The notes: generated by a model from the letters alone, not told the origin. Positions 1 to 6,589 are shown, counted from the first letter of the stretch. The stretch: 17,545 nt of DNA from CAYXDO01 sp964463485 (GCA_964463485.1 CAYXDO010000210.1:1-17545); one strand, 5' to 3'. Numbers and translations: made by a program.

Positions 1-58
1 AACGCCAGCCCCGCCTTGTCGATCTTCTATGGTACCGGCTAGGCCGGGTTATGCACTT

Positions 59-136
59 CTCTGTGTCCTCTGTGTCTTCTCTCCGCGTCCTCTGTGGTTT
101 CAGCGTGGTCACGAACTTCCACGGACGTGTACTAAG
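59..136 (+). repeat. CTCTGTGTC-type repeat element, copy A
   Basis: The block contains degenerate units of the form GTCCTCTGT and GTCTTCTCTCC, then the 16-mer GCGTCCTCTGTGGTTT at 85-100. The same 16-mer occurs at 4152-4167. In both places it is followed about 27-28 bases later by TGTACTAAG (128-136 and 4196-4204), and the intervening sequence is partly conserved (for example TCACGAA). The two loci therefore share a dispersed element of about 52 bp, not just a low-complexity run. Similar CTCTGTG repeats are, to my recollection, common between genes in environmental bacterial genomes, with no agreed function. Confidence 0.7.
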
Positions 137-150
137 AAACTCATGACGTG

Positions 151-180
151 CCCGTGCCCGTCCGTGCCCGTCCGTGCCCG
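151..180 (+). repeat. 10-bp tandem repeat (TCCGTGCCCG)x3, first unit imperfect
   Basis: There are three adjacent 10-bp units: CCCGTGCCCG followed by two copies of TCCGTGCCCG. Partial units continue on each side. It lies in the non-coding strip after copy A of the dispersed element. It is too short and regular to be a CRISPR and is most likely a simple-sequence expansion. Confidence 0.85.
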
Positions 181-272
181 TGCGATTCTCCAGTGAGCGA
201 TGGCATTTTGCTCATCCGTGCCGATCACGTAGGGCGCCGAGGCGGCCGAAAATCGACTTTTTCAGCGACCTG

Positions 273-1277
273 CTAGGGTCGGGCTGCCAGCTCGAAGGTG
301 AGCTGCGTCGGATCGAGCGGCGGAAGCGGGCGAACTTCCAGCTTGGGATCGAACCCGCGATAGGTCCTGATTTGGGTCACCTCGTAGTCCAGGTGCTCGA
401 CGTAGGGCGCCGCGTAGTCACCTTCCTTGAAAAAATTTCCGGTCACGTTGTCTATATAGAACCGGCCCTCTCGACCGCCCGCTCCGGGATCCTTGAACCC
501 ATAAAACAACCGGCCCGCCCCATCGTGACCGCGCTGGTGAATCGTCACGAAATGGTCCGTCATCCGGTCGTGATTGTACCTCTGATCCTCGTACGAAACG
601 CCCACCACCACCGGCAACCCGGCCTCCAGCGCCGCGTCGACATAAGCTCGAGCCAAGCCCGCCTGTGAGTCATCGGTTTGCAGCCTCCCGAAGACGTCCT
701 CCCCGTACGCGACCTGAATCACCTGACTCGACTCATCGAGCGTGAATCGCTTCTTCTGGGACTTCAGGTAGTCCGAGGCTTCCTTGACCGCGGCCTGAAA
801 ACACGCCTTGTTTCCTTTCTCTGGGTCTCCCGGGTGAAGGGAGAATTGGTCGATTCCGCGGACTTTCAGCAAGATGTCGGGCTTCGGGGCGCCCTCGATC
901 AGGGCATTGGCGTAGACCAACTTCTCGTCGATGAGCTCCGCCGTCGTCGCGCCGGGCCGGGCATATTTCGGATCGCTTCGGTTGGACTCCACCTCCGCCG
1001 CGAGCGCGTGATAGAGCTCGCCCGCCGGCGTTCTCACTCCGTCGAGCTCCTCGACGAAGCCCTTCGCGGCATCGAGCTCGTCGATCAGCGCAAACAGCTT
1101 GGTGAACTCGTTTCCTTGAACTCGTCGGTCAACCCCTGCGACTCTCTTCAAATCGTCCGGGGAGCGGCCGCTCTTCTTCAGCGCTTCTTTGGAAGCCTCA
1201 TCCAGTGTTTCCAAGTCCAGGACCCCGTGTCCCTTGGCCATCCTCCGCAGGAAATCGATTTGCTTGATCGTCGACAT
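273..1277 (-). CDS. Candidate papain-like cysteine protease, putative T3SS effector
   Basis: The protein has 334 residues and is the last gene of the five-gene minus-strand operon, 16 bases after its neighbour. A GGAGGT Shine-Dalgarno sits just before the ATG. Residues 1-150 are mostly helical, with no signal peptide. The second half has the order expected of a papain/C39-like fold: Cys159 (the only cysteine, in KACFQAAV at the start of a helix), a beta strand LPVVVGVSYE (221-230), His242 in DHFVTIHQRG, then Asp263 in YGFKDPG. The spacing and the strand around the histidine match cysteine peptidases or transglutaminase-like enzymes. No specific family was recognised. The context of secreted, hydrophobic translocator-like proteins and the lack of a Sec signal suggest an effector delivered by the T3SS. 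It could instead process one of the operon's own products. The triad is an inference from order and local motifs. Confidence 0.6.
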   Translation of the reverse strand: MSTIKQIDFLRRMAKGHGVLDLETLDEASKEALKKSGRSPDDLKRVAGVDRRVQGNEFTKLFALIDELDAAKGFVEELDGVRTPAGELYHALAAEVESNRSDPKYARPGATTAELIDEKLVYANALIEGAPKPDILLKVRGIDQFSLHPGDPEKGNKACFQAAVKEASDYLKSQKKRFTLDESSQVIQVAYGEDVFGRLQTDDSQAGLARAYVDAALEAGLPVVVGVSYEDQRYNHDRMTDHFVTIHQRGHDGAGRLFYGFKDPGAGGREGRFYIDNVTGNFFKEGDYAAPYVEHLDYEVTQIRTYRGFDPKLEVRPLPPLDPTQLTFELAARP

Positions 1278-1293
1278 GGTGACCTCCGGTTGG

Positions 1294-2046
1294 TTACGCC
1301 CCGACTCGAATGCGGGCGCTTTGACTCAGAATCTGTCTGCGCAGGCGCTCGACCGCGACGTCGTGATCCTGCTGCGCCTCGAGCTCGCCGCGGCTGGCGC
1401 TCCACTCTTCCTCGCGCTCTCCGCCGAGCTTGGCCTGATCACTCCCATCCTTCTGCAAGAAGGCCGCCGACCTACTCATGACGTCGAAGGCCATATCCAC
1501 GACTTTGGGAGCGAGCTCTTTTCCGACCGACAACGCCGCAGAACCCGGATCCACTGGCTGCTCAGCGGGCGCGGCTCTTCGCGCGGCGGCGAGGAGCTCT
1601 CGGCCGAGCTTCGGGAGCTCACCGCGCTCGATGGCCTCGCTCGCGCGCTCGACCGGCACGAGCTCCCGCAGCTTCCTTCCTTCGCCAAAAACAGACTCGG
1701 GAACGGGTTTTTCGAGCACCTCGTCGAGCGAGCCGGCGAGGGAGAGAGACTCGAGAAAGGAGGCCTGTTCGAGCGCCGTCGAACCGGCTCCGACTCCCTG
1801 AGTCGTCGTTCCGGCGATGGTCACCAGCCCTCCGACGATTGACCAGGCCCCACCAAGAAGCCCTGTGGCCGCCTCCATTCTCTTGCCGCTGGCCTCGAGC
1901 TCTCCCCTCGAGAGCGCGAGCGCTTTGATGTCTTCCGCGAGGTACTCGGCCCTCGCCCGATTCCGATCTCTGACCTGCTTACCCATCTCCGAAGAGAGCT
2001 GAAAGATGTCGCGCAGCGCGGCGTCGGCGGACTGAATTGAATTCAT
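1294..2046 (-). CDS. Single-hydrophobic-segment protein, possible small translocator (SctB-like)
   Basis: The protein has 250 residues and starts at an ATG preceded by GAGGTGAG, 8 bases after the previous stop. Its N-terminal 60 residues are charged and helical. One hydrophobic Gly-rich segment follows (about 61-90, containing GLLGGAWSIVGGLVTIAG). The remainder is polar and helical and ends in a charged amphipathic stretch (about 211-250). There is no signal peptide. One membrane segment plus a C-terminal helix is the general plan of YopD/EspB-type minor translocators, and the gene directly follows a multi-segment partner as expected for a translocator pair. No sequence family was recognised, so the assignment rests on architecture and context. 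Confidence 0.5.
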   Translation of the reverse strand: MNSIQSADAALRDIFQLSSEMGKQVRDRNRARAEYLAEDIKALALSRGELEASGKRMEAATGLLGGAWSIVGGLVTIAGTTTQGVGAGSTALEQASFLESLSLAGSLDEVLEKPVPESVFGEGRKLRELVPVERASEAIERGELPKLGRELLAAARRAAPAEQPVDPGSAALSVGKELAPKVVDMAFDVMSRSAAFLQKDGSDQAKLGGEREEEWSASRGELEAQQDHDVAVERLRRQILSQSARIRVGA

Positions 2047-2054
2047 CGCTCACC

Positions 2055-2663
2055 TCACAACGTCGATCGGAACGCGGCCGAGCGCTCGCTCTCGAGACTT
2101 CGCTCGTCGGCCAGGATTTGCTGGTGGATCTCGCGGGCCTGACTCGAACGATCTTTGGAGTCCGCGACCGCTTTGGCGAGCTCGGCGGCCTGGGACTGTA
2201 GGGTCGCAGCCTTGTTGGCCTGATCGGCGGCTTCGTTCTTGTGCTCACTCGCAGCCATGGCTCCAATGCCTCCGCCGATCGCAGCTCCCGCCGAGGGCCC
2301 CGCGACGATCGCTCCAACGCCAGCTACGATCAAAGGCACGCCGACGGCTGCGCCTACGCCCGTGCAACAGCAGACGATGCCTCCGACGATACACGCGGCG
2401 CCCGCGACGCCACCTACGATCCCGCCGATCACGCCGCCCCAAACCGTACCGTTGGCCTGGGCGTCCGAGGCCTCCACGTCGGCCCTGGCTTGCGCCTTTT
2501 GAGCCGAGGCCGCTTCTCGAGTCTTGGAACACTGGGCCGCGAACCGGGCGTTGCGGGTCGCCTCGGCACCTCGCTCACTCTCTTTGGCCAGCGTCCGAAG
2601 ATCTTGTCGAGCCTCGGCGATGAGTACATCCACGTTGATGGTTCGCTGCGTCGAAACGTTCAT
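2055..2663 (-). CDS. Gly/Ala-rich membrane protein with flanking helices, possible major translocator (SctE-like)
   Basis: The protein has 202 residues. The ATG at 2663 is chosen because AGGAG lies 6 bases upstream. An in-frame TTG at 2696 would overlap the preceding stop region and lacks comparable support. Residues 13-68 and 139-195 are charged, Ala-rich and probably coiled coil. Between them lies a long glycine-zipper hydrophobic block (73-138) able to form two or three membrane segments. It includes an unusual cysteine cluster, Cys91 and Cys98-Cys99-Cys100. There is no signal peptide. Coiled coil, paired membrane segments, coiled coil is the layout of YopB/EspD-type translocators. Glycine-zipper proteins of other kinds share the central feature, so the role is inferred. 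Confidence 0.5.
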   Translation of the reverse strand: MNVSTQRTINVDVLIAEARQDLRTLAKESERGAEATRNARFAAQCSKTREAASAQKAQARADVEASDAQANGTVWGGVIGGIVGGVAGAACIVGGIVCCCTGVGAAVGVPLIVAGVGAIVAGPSAGAAIGGGIGAMAASEHKNEAADQANKAATLQSQAAELAKAVADSKDRSSQAREIHQQILADERSLESERSAAFRSTL

Positions 2664-2692
2664 GGCTAGCTCCTGTTGGTTCTGTTGGTCGA

Positions 2693-3160
2693 TCAACCCT
2701 GGACGAGGCCGAGGTTGAGACGATCGAGCAAGGACTCGTTGCTCTTCAAGACGGACTCGACGTTCTGGAGCTCCGAGCTCAACTCATCGAGGCCCTGCTG
2801 CATGGTCTGAAGCTCGTTCTCCATCGCGAAGCGAGCCTCTTCGGACGCGACCGACTCACCCTGAAGGTCTGCGGACTTCTCTCGCAGCGCTCCCTCGAGC
2901 TGGGCCTGCTTCTTGTCGTAGTCTCCGAGCCCGACGTAGTCGAAGAACCCACGCCCTTTCTCTCGGTGATCGGCGAGGGCCTTGCGGATACCGTCGGCCT
3001 GGCCCTCCAGCCTGCCGAGTTTGGCCTGCACGTCTTCGACCTTGGCTTGGGCGCGATGGAAGCGGTCTTTGGCCGCACCGACTTTGCCGGCGTGGGCTTC
3101 GTGAGCGGTTCGCACCAGCTCGGTCGCGAGGGCGTCGATGGAAATTCCGTTGGTCTTCAT
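2693..3160 (-). CDS. Coiled-coil protein, possible T3SS filament/tip or chaperone-like subunit
   Basis: The protein has 155 residues. The start has a strong GAGGAGA motif a few bases upstream, 10 bases after the stop of the preceding gene. It is almost wholly helical. A first coiled-coil stretch (about 25-70) and a second (about 85-150) are joined by a short Gly/aromatic turn (KGRGFFDYVGLGDYDKK). There is no signal peptide, cysteine or membrane segment. It is located immediately before the translocator-like pair, which mirrors the filament-translocator-translocator order of EspA-EspD-EspB operons, and EspA-type filaments are also short coiled-coil proteins. No family was recognised. A chaperone or a regulator of secretion is also possible. 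Confidence 0.45.
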   Translation of the reverse strand: MKTNGISIDALATELVRTAHEAHAGKVGAAKDRFHRAQAKVEDVQAKLGRLEGQADGIRKALADHREKGRGFFDYVGLGDYDKKQAQLEGALREKSADLQGESVASEEARFAMENELQTMQQGLDELSSELQNVESVLKSNESLLDRLNLGLVQG

Positions 3161-3170
3161 GAGTATCTCC

Positions 3171-3896
3171 TCAGACGTTCCGAATGACGGCCATGGCGTT
3201 GTCGTGAGATCGCTTGAGTATGGCGGACCGAAGCTCGGTGTCGCGGGAGAGCCGATTCATCGCGAGCTGAATGTCGAAGGACTTCTCCGCGCCGATGTCG
3301 CCGAGGTTCTTGTTCTCGTTGTCGAGGACCTTCTCCATCTTGGTCCAGTCCGTGTCGTCGCCGTCGAAGGCCTCGCCGATCGGACCATCACGAAGCTCGG
3401 GAAAGCGGTCGAGGATCTCCTCGAACTTGTCGGCATCGCCTACGGCATTCTGCAGCTCCCGGACGCCGCGCTGGAGGTCATTGTTCTTGCGGATCTGATC
3501 GCGCAGCGCCATGACGTCTTCTTTGGCCACCTGCTCGTGGTCTCCGAGCACGGCGATGAGAAGGTCTTCCAAGTTGTCGAGGGCAGCCGGAAAGTTGAAG
3601 CTTCGGCTGCGATCCACGGACGACGCGGAGCCTCGGCTCGGCTCGCTCGACGCGGGGCGGCCGCCGTTGGCAGCGCTCCCGGACGAGTTGGGACGATTCG
3701 TCGAGCTCGAAGAGGCGCCGGAGCTTCCGCTCGAGTGGCTCGAGGGGCTCGACGAGCCTGAGGAGGTGTTGGAGCTTCCCGAGGGCTGGGTGTTCGAGCC
3801 ACCCGAGGACTGGGTCGAGCCTCCGGACGAGTTGGTGGGCGGCGCGGAGTCGTCGTAGCCGTTCGAGGTTTCGTGCTGAATTCCGTTGGGTCGCAT
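3171..3896 (-). CDS. Ser-rich protein with needle-like C-terminal helices, first gene of the sigma-54 operon
   Basis: The protein has 241 residues. The ATG at 3896 is chosen for the AAGGAAG motif just upstream and because the sigma-54-like promoter ends about 50 bases before it. Residues 15-98 are low complexity, dominated by Ser, Gly, Asn and Thr and probably disordered. T3SS substrates often have such polar N-termini. Residues 100-241 are helical. The last 36 residues, ending DIQLAMNRLSRD and then SAILKRSHDNAMAVIRNV, resemble by eye the C-terminus of needle subunits (MxiH/PrgI/YscF pattern: SxxVKxxxDxxxxIIxN close to the chain end). Needle proteins are only about 80 residues, so this would be an unusual long relative or a filament protein. 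No family was recognised with confidence. Confidence 0.5.
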   Translation of the reverse strand: MRPNGIQHETSNGYDDSAPPTNSSGGSTQSSGGSNTQPSGSSNTSSGSSSPSSHSSGSSGASSSSTNRPNSSGSAANGGRPASSEPSRGSASSVDRSRSFNFPAALDNLEDLLIAVLGDHEQVAKEDVMALRDQIRKNNDLQRGVRELQNAVGDADKFEEILDRFPELRDGPIGEAFDGDDTDWTKMEKVLDNENKNLGDIGAEKSFDIQLAMNRLSRDTELRSAILKRSHDNAMAVIRNV

Positions 3897-3946
3897 GAGT
3901 TCTTCCTTTGCTTTGACCGGTGATTTCCGGTTCGACCGGGAGTAAT

Positions 3947-3962
3947 TCAACTGCCGTGCCAG
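3947..3962 (-). promoter_or_regulatory. Sigma-54 (-24/-12) promoter for the five-gene minus-strand operon
   Basis: The minus strand reads TGGCACGGCAGTTGAA. The consensus TGGCAYRNNNNTTGCW is matched at every specified position except the C of the -12 GC (A here). The expected transcription start, near 3936, is about 40 bases before the operon's first ATG at 3896. The two adjacent sigma-54 activator genes and the upstream dyad support it. Confidence 0.65.
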
Positions 3963-4018
3963 CGAGATCGCGGCCCACGCGGCGTCCAAGCGATGAGCCG
4001 GGGGGCCCGATCTGTGAG

Positions 4019-4041
4019 GAGTTGCAGACGTTGCAGCTCCG
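4019..4041. promoter_or_regulatory. Dyad, candidate activator-binding site (UAS) upstream of the sigma-54 promoter
   Basis: GGAGTTGCA and TGCAGCTCC flank a 5-base centre (GACGT). The arms are inverted repeats matching at 8 of 9 positions. The centre lies about 70 bases upstream of the -24 element of the minus-strand promoter, or about -94 from its predicted start. That is where an enhancer site for a Fis-type sigma-54 activator would sit. The second activator gene encodes such an HTH. It could also regulate the plus-strand activator pair. Confidence 0.45.
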
Positions 4042-4108
4042 AATGGCAGAAGCTGCTACAAACCTACCGGTACACGCCCCGGAAGCTCGTGACCCTGCAA
4101 AAACGGCC

Positions 4109-4124
4109 AGGCACGGAGAAGGCT
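4109..4124 (+). promoter_or_regulatory. Weak sigma-54-like site ahead of the activator pair
   Basis: The plus strand reads AGGCACGGAGAAGGCT. It keeps the key GG (-24) and GC (-12) at correct spacing but misses the leading T and both T of TTGC. It lies about 90 bases before the ATG at 4214 and could allow autoregulation. One near match in this GC-rich sequence may be chance. Confidence 0.2.
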
Positions 4125-4144
4125 CATTCGCCCTCCGCGGGCTT

Positions 4145-4204
4145 CGGCTCTGCGTCCTCTGTGGTTTCTCCGCGGCTCACGAAGCTGGGCAGACCTGTAC
4201 TAAG
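4145..4204 (+). repeat. CTCTGTGTC-type repeat element, copy B, in the leader of the first activator gene
   Basis: It contains GCGTCCTCTGTGGTTT (4152-4167) and TGTACTAAG (4196-4204), matching copy A near the start of the window, with one indel and scattered differences between. The element ends 9 bases before the chosen ATG, and no Shine-Dalgarno is visible between them. If the gene were started further upstream, the repeat would be translated as protein, which is a likely mis-annotation. Confidence 0.7.
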
Positions 4205-4213
4205 CTCCCCGCG

Positions 4214-5392
4214 ATGCCGTCGCAGGACGTTTTGGAGACGCTGGACGCCACGGGCCAAGGTACCCTCGACGGCTCAGTCCTAGCCGGTCCTCGCGGGCGG
4301 CTCGTCGCTGTTCATCCGCCAGAGCTTCATTCCGAGCTCGATCTCGACGCCGGAGCTACCGTGCTCGGGAGGAGCGGTGAGCCCCCCGACCAAGTCGCCA
4401 TTCATCACCCGAAGCTGTCCAGGACTCACCTCGAGATTTCTTGGGACTCCGCGATGGGGCGCTTCACGACGCGGGACCTCGAGAGTCGCAACGGCTCGTG
4501 GCTCGACGGTGACCGCCTCGAGCAGAGATCCAAGGGGCTGCAGGATGGCTCGGTCTTGCGCCTCGGAGACGTGATTTTCGTCTTCGAAGCTGGGCACAGC
4601 CTCAGCCCAGACTCGAAGGAGGTCGACCGAAGTGCCATTCCAGGGCGATCTCTTCCTGCCCGCGCCCTCCGCGAATCCATCGCTCGGGCCGCTCCGGATC
4701 CTTCCCCGGTCCTCGTCTTGGGAGAGACTGGCACCGGCAAAGAGTCCATCGCAAAGGAGCTGCACCGCCTCAGCCGGAGATCGGGCCGCTTCGTCGCCAT
4801 CAACTGCTCGACGCTCGGAGCGCAGCTCGCCGAGAGCCAACTCTTTGGCCACAAAAAGGGCGCCTTCACCGGAGCATCTCAGGACCAAGAGGGCCTCTTC
4901 CTCGCGGCCGATCGCGGCACGCTCTTCCTCGACGAGCTCGGAGAGCTCCCGATCGAGCTGCAGCCGAAGCTGCTCCGCGCGATCCAGGAGCGAGAAATTC
5001 GAGCCGTGGGCAGCACTCGCGACGTGAAGGTCGACGTCCGCGTGGTCGCCGCAACTCATCGCGATCTCGCTCAGGCCGTTGCCAACGGAGCTTTTCGGCA
5101 AGACCTGTTTGCTCGGCTCGCGCTCTGGGAAGTCCGTGCGCCTCCGATTCGCGCGCGCCGCGCCGATGTGCTCGGATGGGTCTCACGTCTCAGCACGGCA
5201 TGGCAAAGGGAACGGGGCATTTCGGCGAAGGCGCTCGAGCTCAGCTCCGAAGCCGCCGAGCGATTGCTGTTGTTCGACTGGCCCGAGAACCTCCGCGGGA
5301 TCGTTCGCTTGGTTCACGAGCTCGCTGCCCGCAAGACGACCGGCCCGCTGCGGCCCAAGGATCTCCCGCGGTTCATCGAGAGGGCACCATGA
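4214..5392 (+). CDS. FHA-AAA+ sigma-54 activator lacking a DNA-binding domain
   Basis: The protein has 392 residues from the ATG at 4214. The frame is open further upstream, but that stretch contains the repeat element. Residues about 28-125 form an FHA domain with its phosphothreonine-binding residues intact: Gly52-Arg53-Ser54, Ser69-Arg-Thr-His72, and Asn93 in SRNGSWLDG. The AAA+ domain follows, with Walker A GETGTGKE (170-177), the sigma-54 contact loop GAFTGA (216-221), Walker B LFLDE (Asp240-Glu241), arginine-finger candidates Arg295 and Arg301, and sensor II Arg361 in WPENLR. The chain stops about 30 residues after sensor II (LPRFIERAP), so the Fis-type HTH that normally ends NtrC-family proteins is absent. 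Its stop overlaps the next start (ATGA), implying coupled translation. It is probably the remodelling half of a two-protein activator, gated by a phosphorylated partner such as the nearby kinase. Confidence 0.9.
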   Translation: MPSQDVLETLDATGQGTLDGSVLAGPRGRLVAVHPPELHSELDLDAGATVLGRSGEPPDQVAIHHPKLSRTHLEISWDSAMGRFTTRDLESRNGSWLDGDRLEQRSKGLQDGSVLRLGDVIFVFEAGHSLSPDSKEVDRSAIPGRSLPARALRESIARAAPDPSPVLVLGETGTGKESIAKELHRLSRRSGRFVAINCSTLGAQLAESQLFGHKKGAFTGASQDQEGLFLAADRGTLFLDELGELPIELQPKLLRAIQEREIRAVGSTRDVKVDVRVVAATHRDLAQAVANGAFRQDLFARLALWEVRAPPIRARRADVLGWVSRLSTAWQRERGISAKALELSSEAAERLLLFDWPENLRGIVRLVHELAARKTTGPLRPKDLPRFIERAP

Positions 5393-6579
5393 GCATCCCG
5401 CGGCCAAAGTGGCTCGTGGTCGAAGGACCCTCGCTCTTTATCCGGGTCTCCCTTCCTCCGTTTGGCTCCTGGACGATCGGCTCCGGAGAGACCTGTGACA
5501 TCTTCGTTCCAGACCCGAGCGTCGCGGACTCCCAGGCTATCCTCACCGCCGACTTCTCTTTGGCCCTGGAAGCCACCGCCCCAGGGATCGAGCTTGACGG
5601 AAGGTCTCTGGAGCCCGGTGAGGTGCTCGCCCTGGACTCATCGGACGAGTCTGCGAAATGGGTCGGGATCGGCAACTCCAAACTCTCCGTCCTGTCGAGG
5701 CGAGAGCCCCGACAGGCGACTCTCGAAGCAGAAGCTCCGCCCAGACCGATCGCGTTCGATCCACAGATGGTCCGGGCCGTCGAGCTGGCCGAGCACGCCG
5801 CCTCGGCCGACGCGCCGGTGTTGATCTTGGGGGAGAGCGGCGCGGGCAAAGACACGCTGGCCATCTTCATCCACGCACTCAGTCCAAGGCGGAATCGTCC
5901 GCCGGTGCACCTCGGTTCTGCGGAGCTCGAGGAGTCCGGCGTGGATCGAGCCTTCGAGCGAGCGCGTGGATCGACGGCGATCTTGGACGAGGTCGGCGAC
6001 TTGCCGGAGCGCATCCAGCTCCAGCTCGCCCAGGCCATCGACGGCGGGAGGCTCTCTGGAGTCCGGATCATCGCGACGACCTCGACGGAGCTCGAGGGCT
6101 CACCCATCCGCAAGAAGCTGCTGTATCGGCTCGCGGAGATGACGATTCGAGTCCCGCCCCTTCGCGAGCGCAAAACAGACATCGTTCCGCTCGCGGAGTC
6201 TCTTCTGCTGAGCCTTGGGACCAGGCTCGAGCTGAGCCCGGCCGCCGAGGCGGTGTTGCAGGATCATGCTTGGCCCGGCAACGTTCGAGAGCTCGCCAAT
6301 GTGTTGAGAGCGACGGCGCTTCGGACCCGCGACGTCATCGAGCCCGAGCACTTGGGACTCGGGACCGGACCGACGGGACCGGTCGAGCCGCCCTCGTCTG
6401 GCTCTCTTCGCGAGGAAATGGAGGCTCTCGAGAAGCGGCGTATTCTTGCGGCCCTCGAACAGTATGGAACTCAGACCGAGGCGGCCAAAGCCCTCGCCAT
6501 ACCCATGCGCACTTTCTTGAATCGACTCGACGCGCTGGGGATCCCGCGAGCTCGCAAATCCAAACGTGACAGCGAATGA
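5389..6579 (+). CDS. Degenerate FHA-AAA+-HTH sigma-54 activator paralogue lacking GAFTGA
   Basis: The protein has 396 residues. The ATG at 5389 overlaps the preceding stop by 4 bases. Residues about 8-102 resemble an FHA fold (WTIGSGETCDIFVPDPSVADSQA) but lack the Arg and Ser-x-x-His of working FHA domains. The AAA+ domain keeps Walker A GESGAGKD (148-155), Walker B AILDE (Asp200-Glu201), two arginine-finger candidates (Arg241, Arg247) and sensor II Arg300 in WPGNVREL. Walker A Lys to Walker B Asp is 46 residues, against 64 in the upstream paralogue, and the missing stretch is the GAFTGA loop. Walker B to sensor I is also about 10 residues shorter, removing the second sigma-54-facing loop. 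The C-terminus has a complete Fis-type HTH (about 343-386, EKRRILAALEQYG then TEAAKALAI). It probably supplies DNA binding, and perhaps ATP-site completion, to a mixed ring. Confidence 0.9.
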   Translation: MSIPRPKWLVVEGPSLFIRVSLPPFGSWTIGSGETCDIFVPDPSVADSQAILTADFSLALEATAPGIELDGRSLEPGEVLALDSSDESAKWVGIGNSKLSVLSRREPRQATLEAEAPPRPIAFDPQMVRAVELAEHAASADAPVLILGESGAGKDTLAIFIHALSPRRNRPPVHLGSAELEESGVDRAFERARGSTAILDEVGDLPERIQLQLAQAIDGGRLSGVRIIATTSTELEGSPIRKKLLYRLAEMTIRVPPLRERKTDIVPLAESLLLSLGTRLELSPAAEAVLQDHAWPGNVRELANVLRATALRTRDVIEPEHLGLGTGPTGPVEPPSSGSLREEMEALEKRRILAALEQYGTQTEAAKALAIPMRTFLNRLDALGIPRARKSKRDSE

Positions 6580-6589
6580 CCCGGAGAAG

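Larger units (their letters stand above)
1..272. other. Non-coding region with repeats downstream of the minus-strand operon
   Basis: No convincing gene lies here. Positions 1-42 read in frame 1 as NASPALSIFYGTG and a TAG stop, which could be the end of a gene entering from the left, but this is too short to judge. The rest holds a CTCTGTG-type repeat block (59-136) and a 10-bp tandem repeat (151-180). The minus-strand operon ends at 273. I saw no clear hairpin with a T-tract that would serve as its terminator. Confidence 0.5.

Noticed and set aside
174..1842. Several plus-strand frames across the first two operon genes
   Set aside because: They mirror the minus-strand genes, lack ribosome sites, and translate to Arg/Ser/Leu-rich sequence without motifs.
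3920..4213. Upstream extension of the first activator
   Set aside because: It would translate the promoter region and the dispersed repeat as protein. The FHA protein begins naturally at 4214.
4756..4764. A second exact GGAGCTGCA half-site
   Set aside because: It lies within the AAA+ coding sequence (codons for KELHR), has no inverted partner, and is probably chance.
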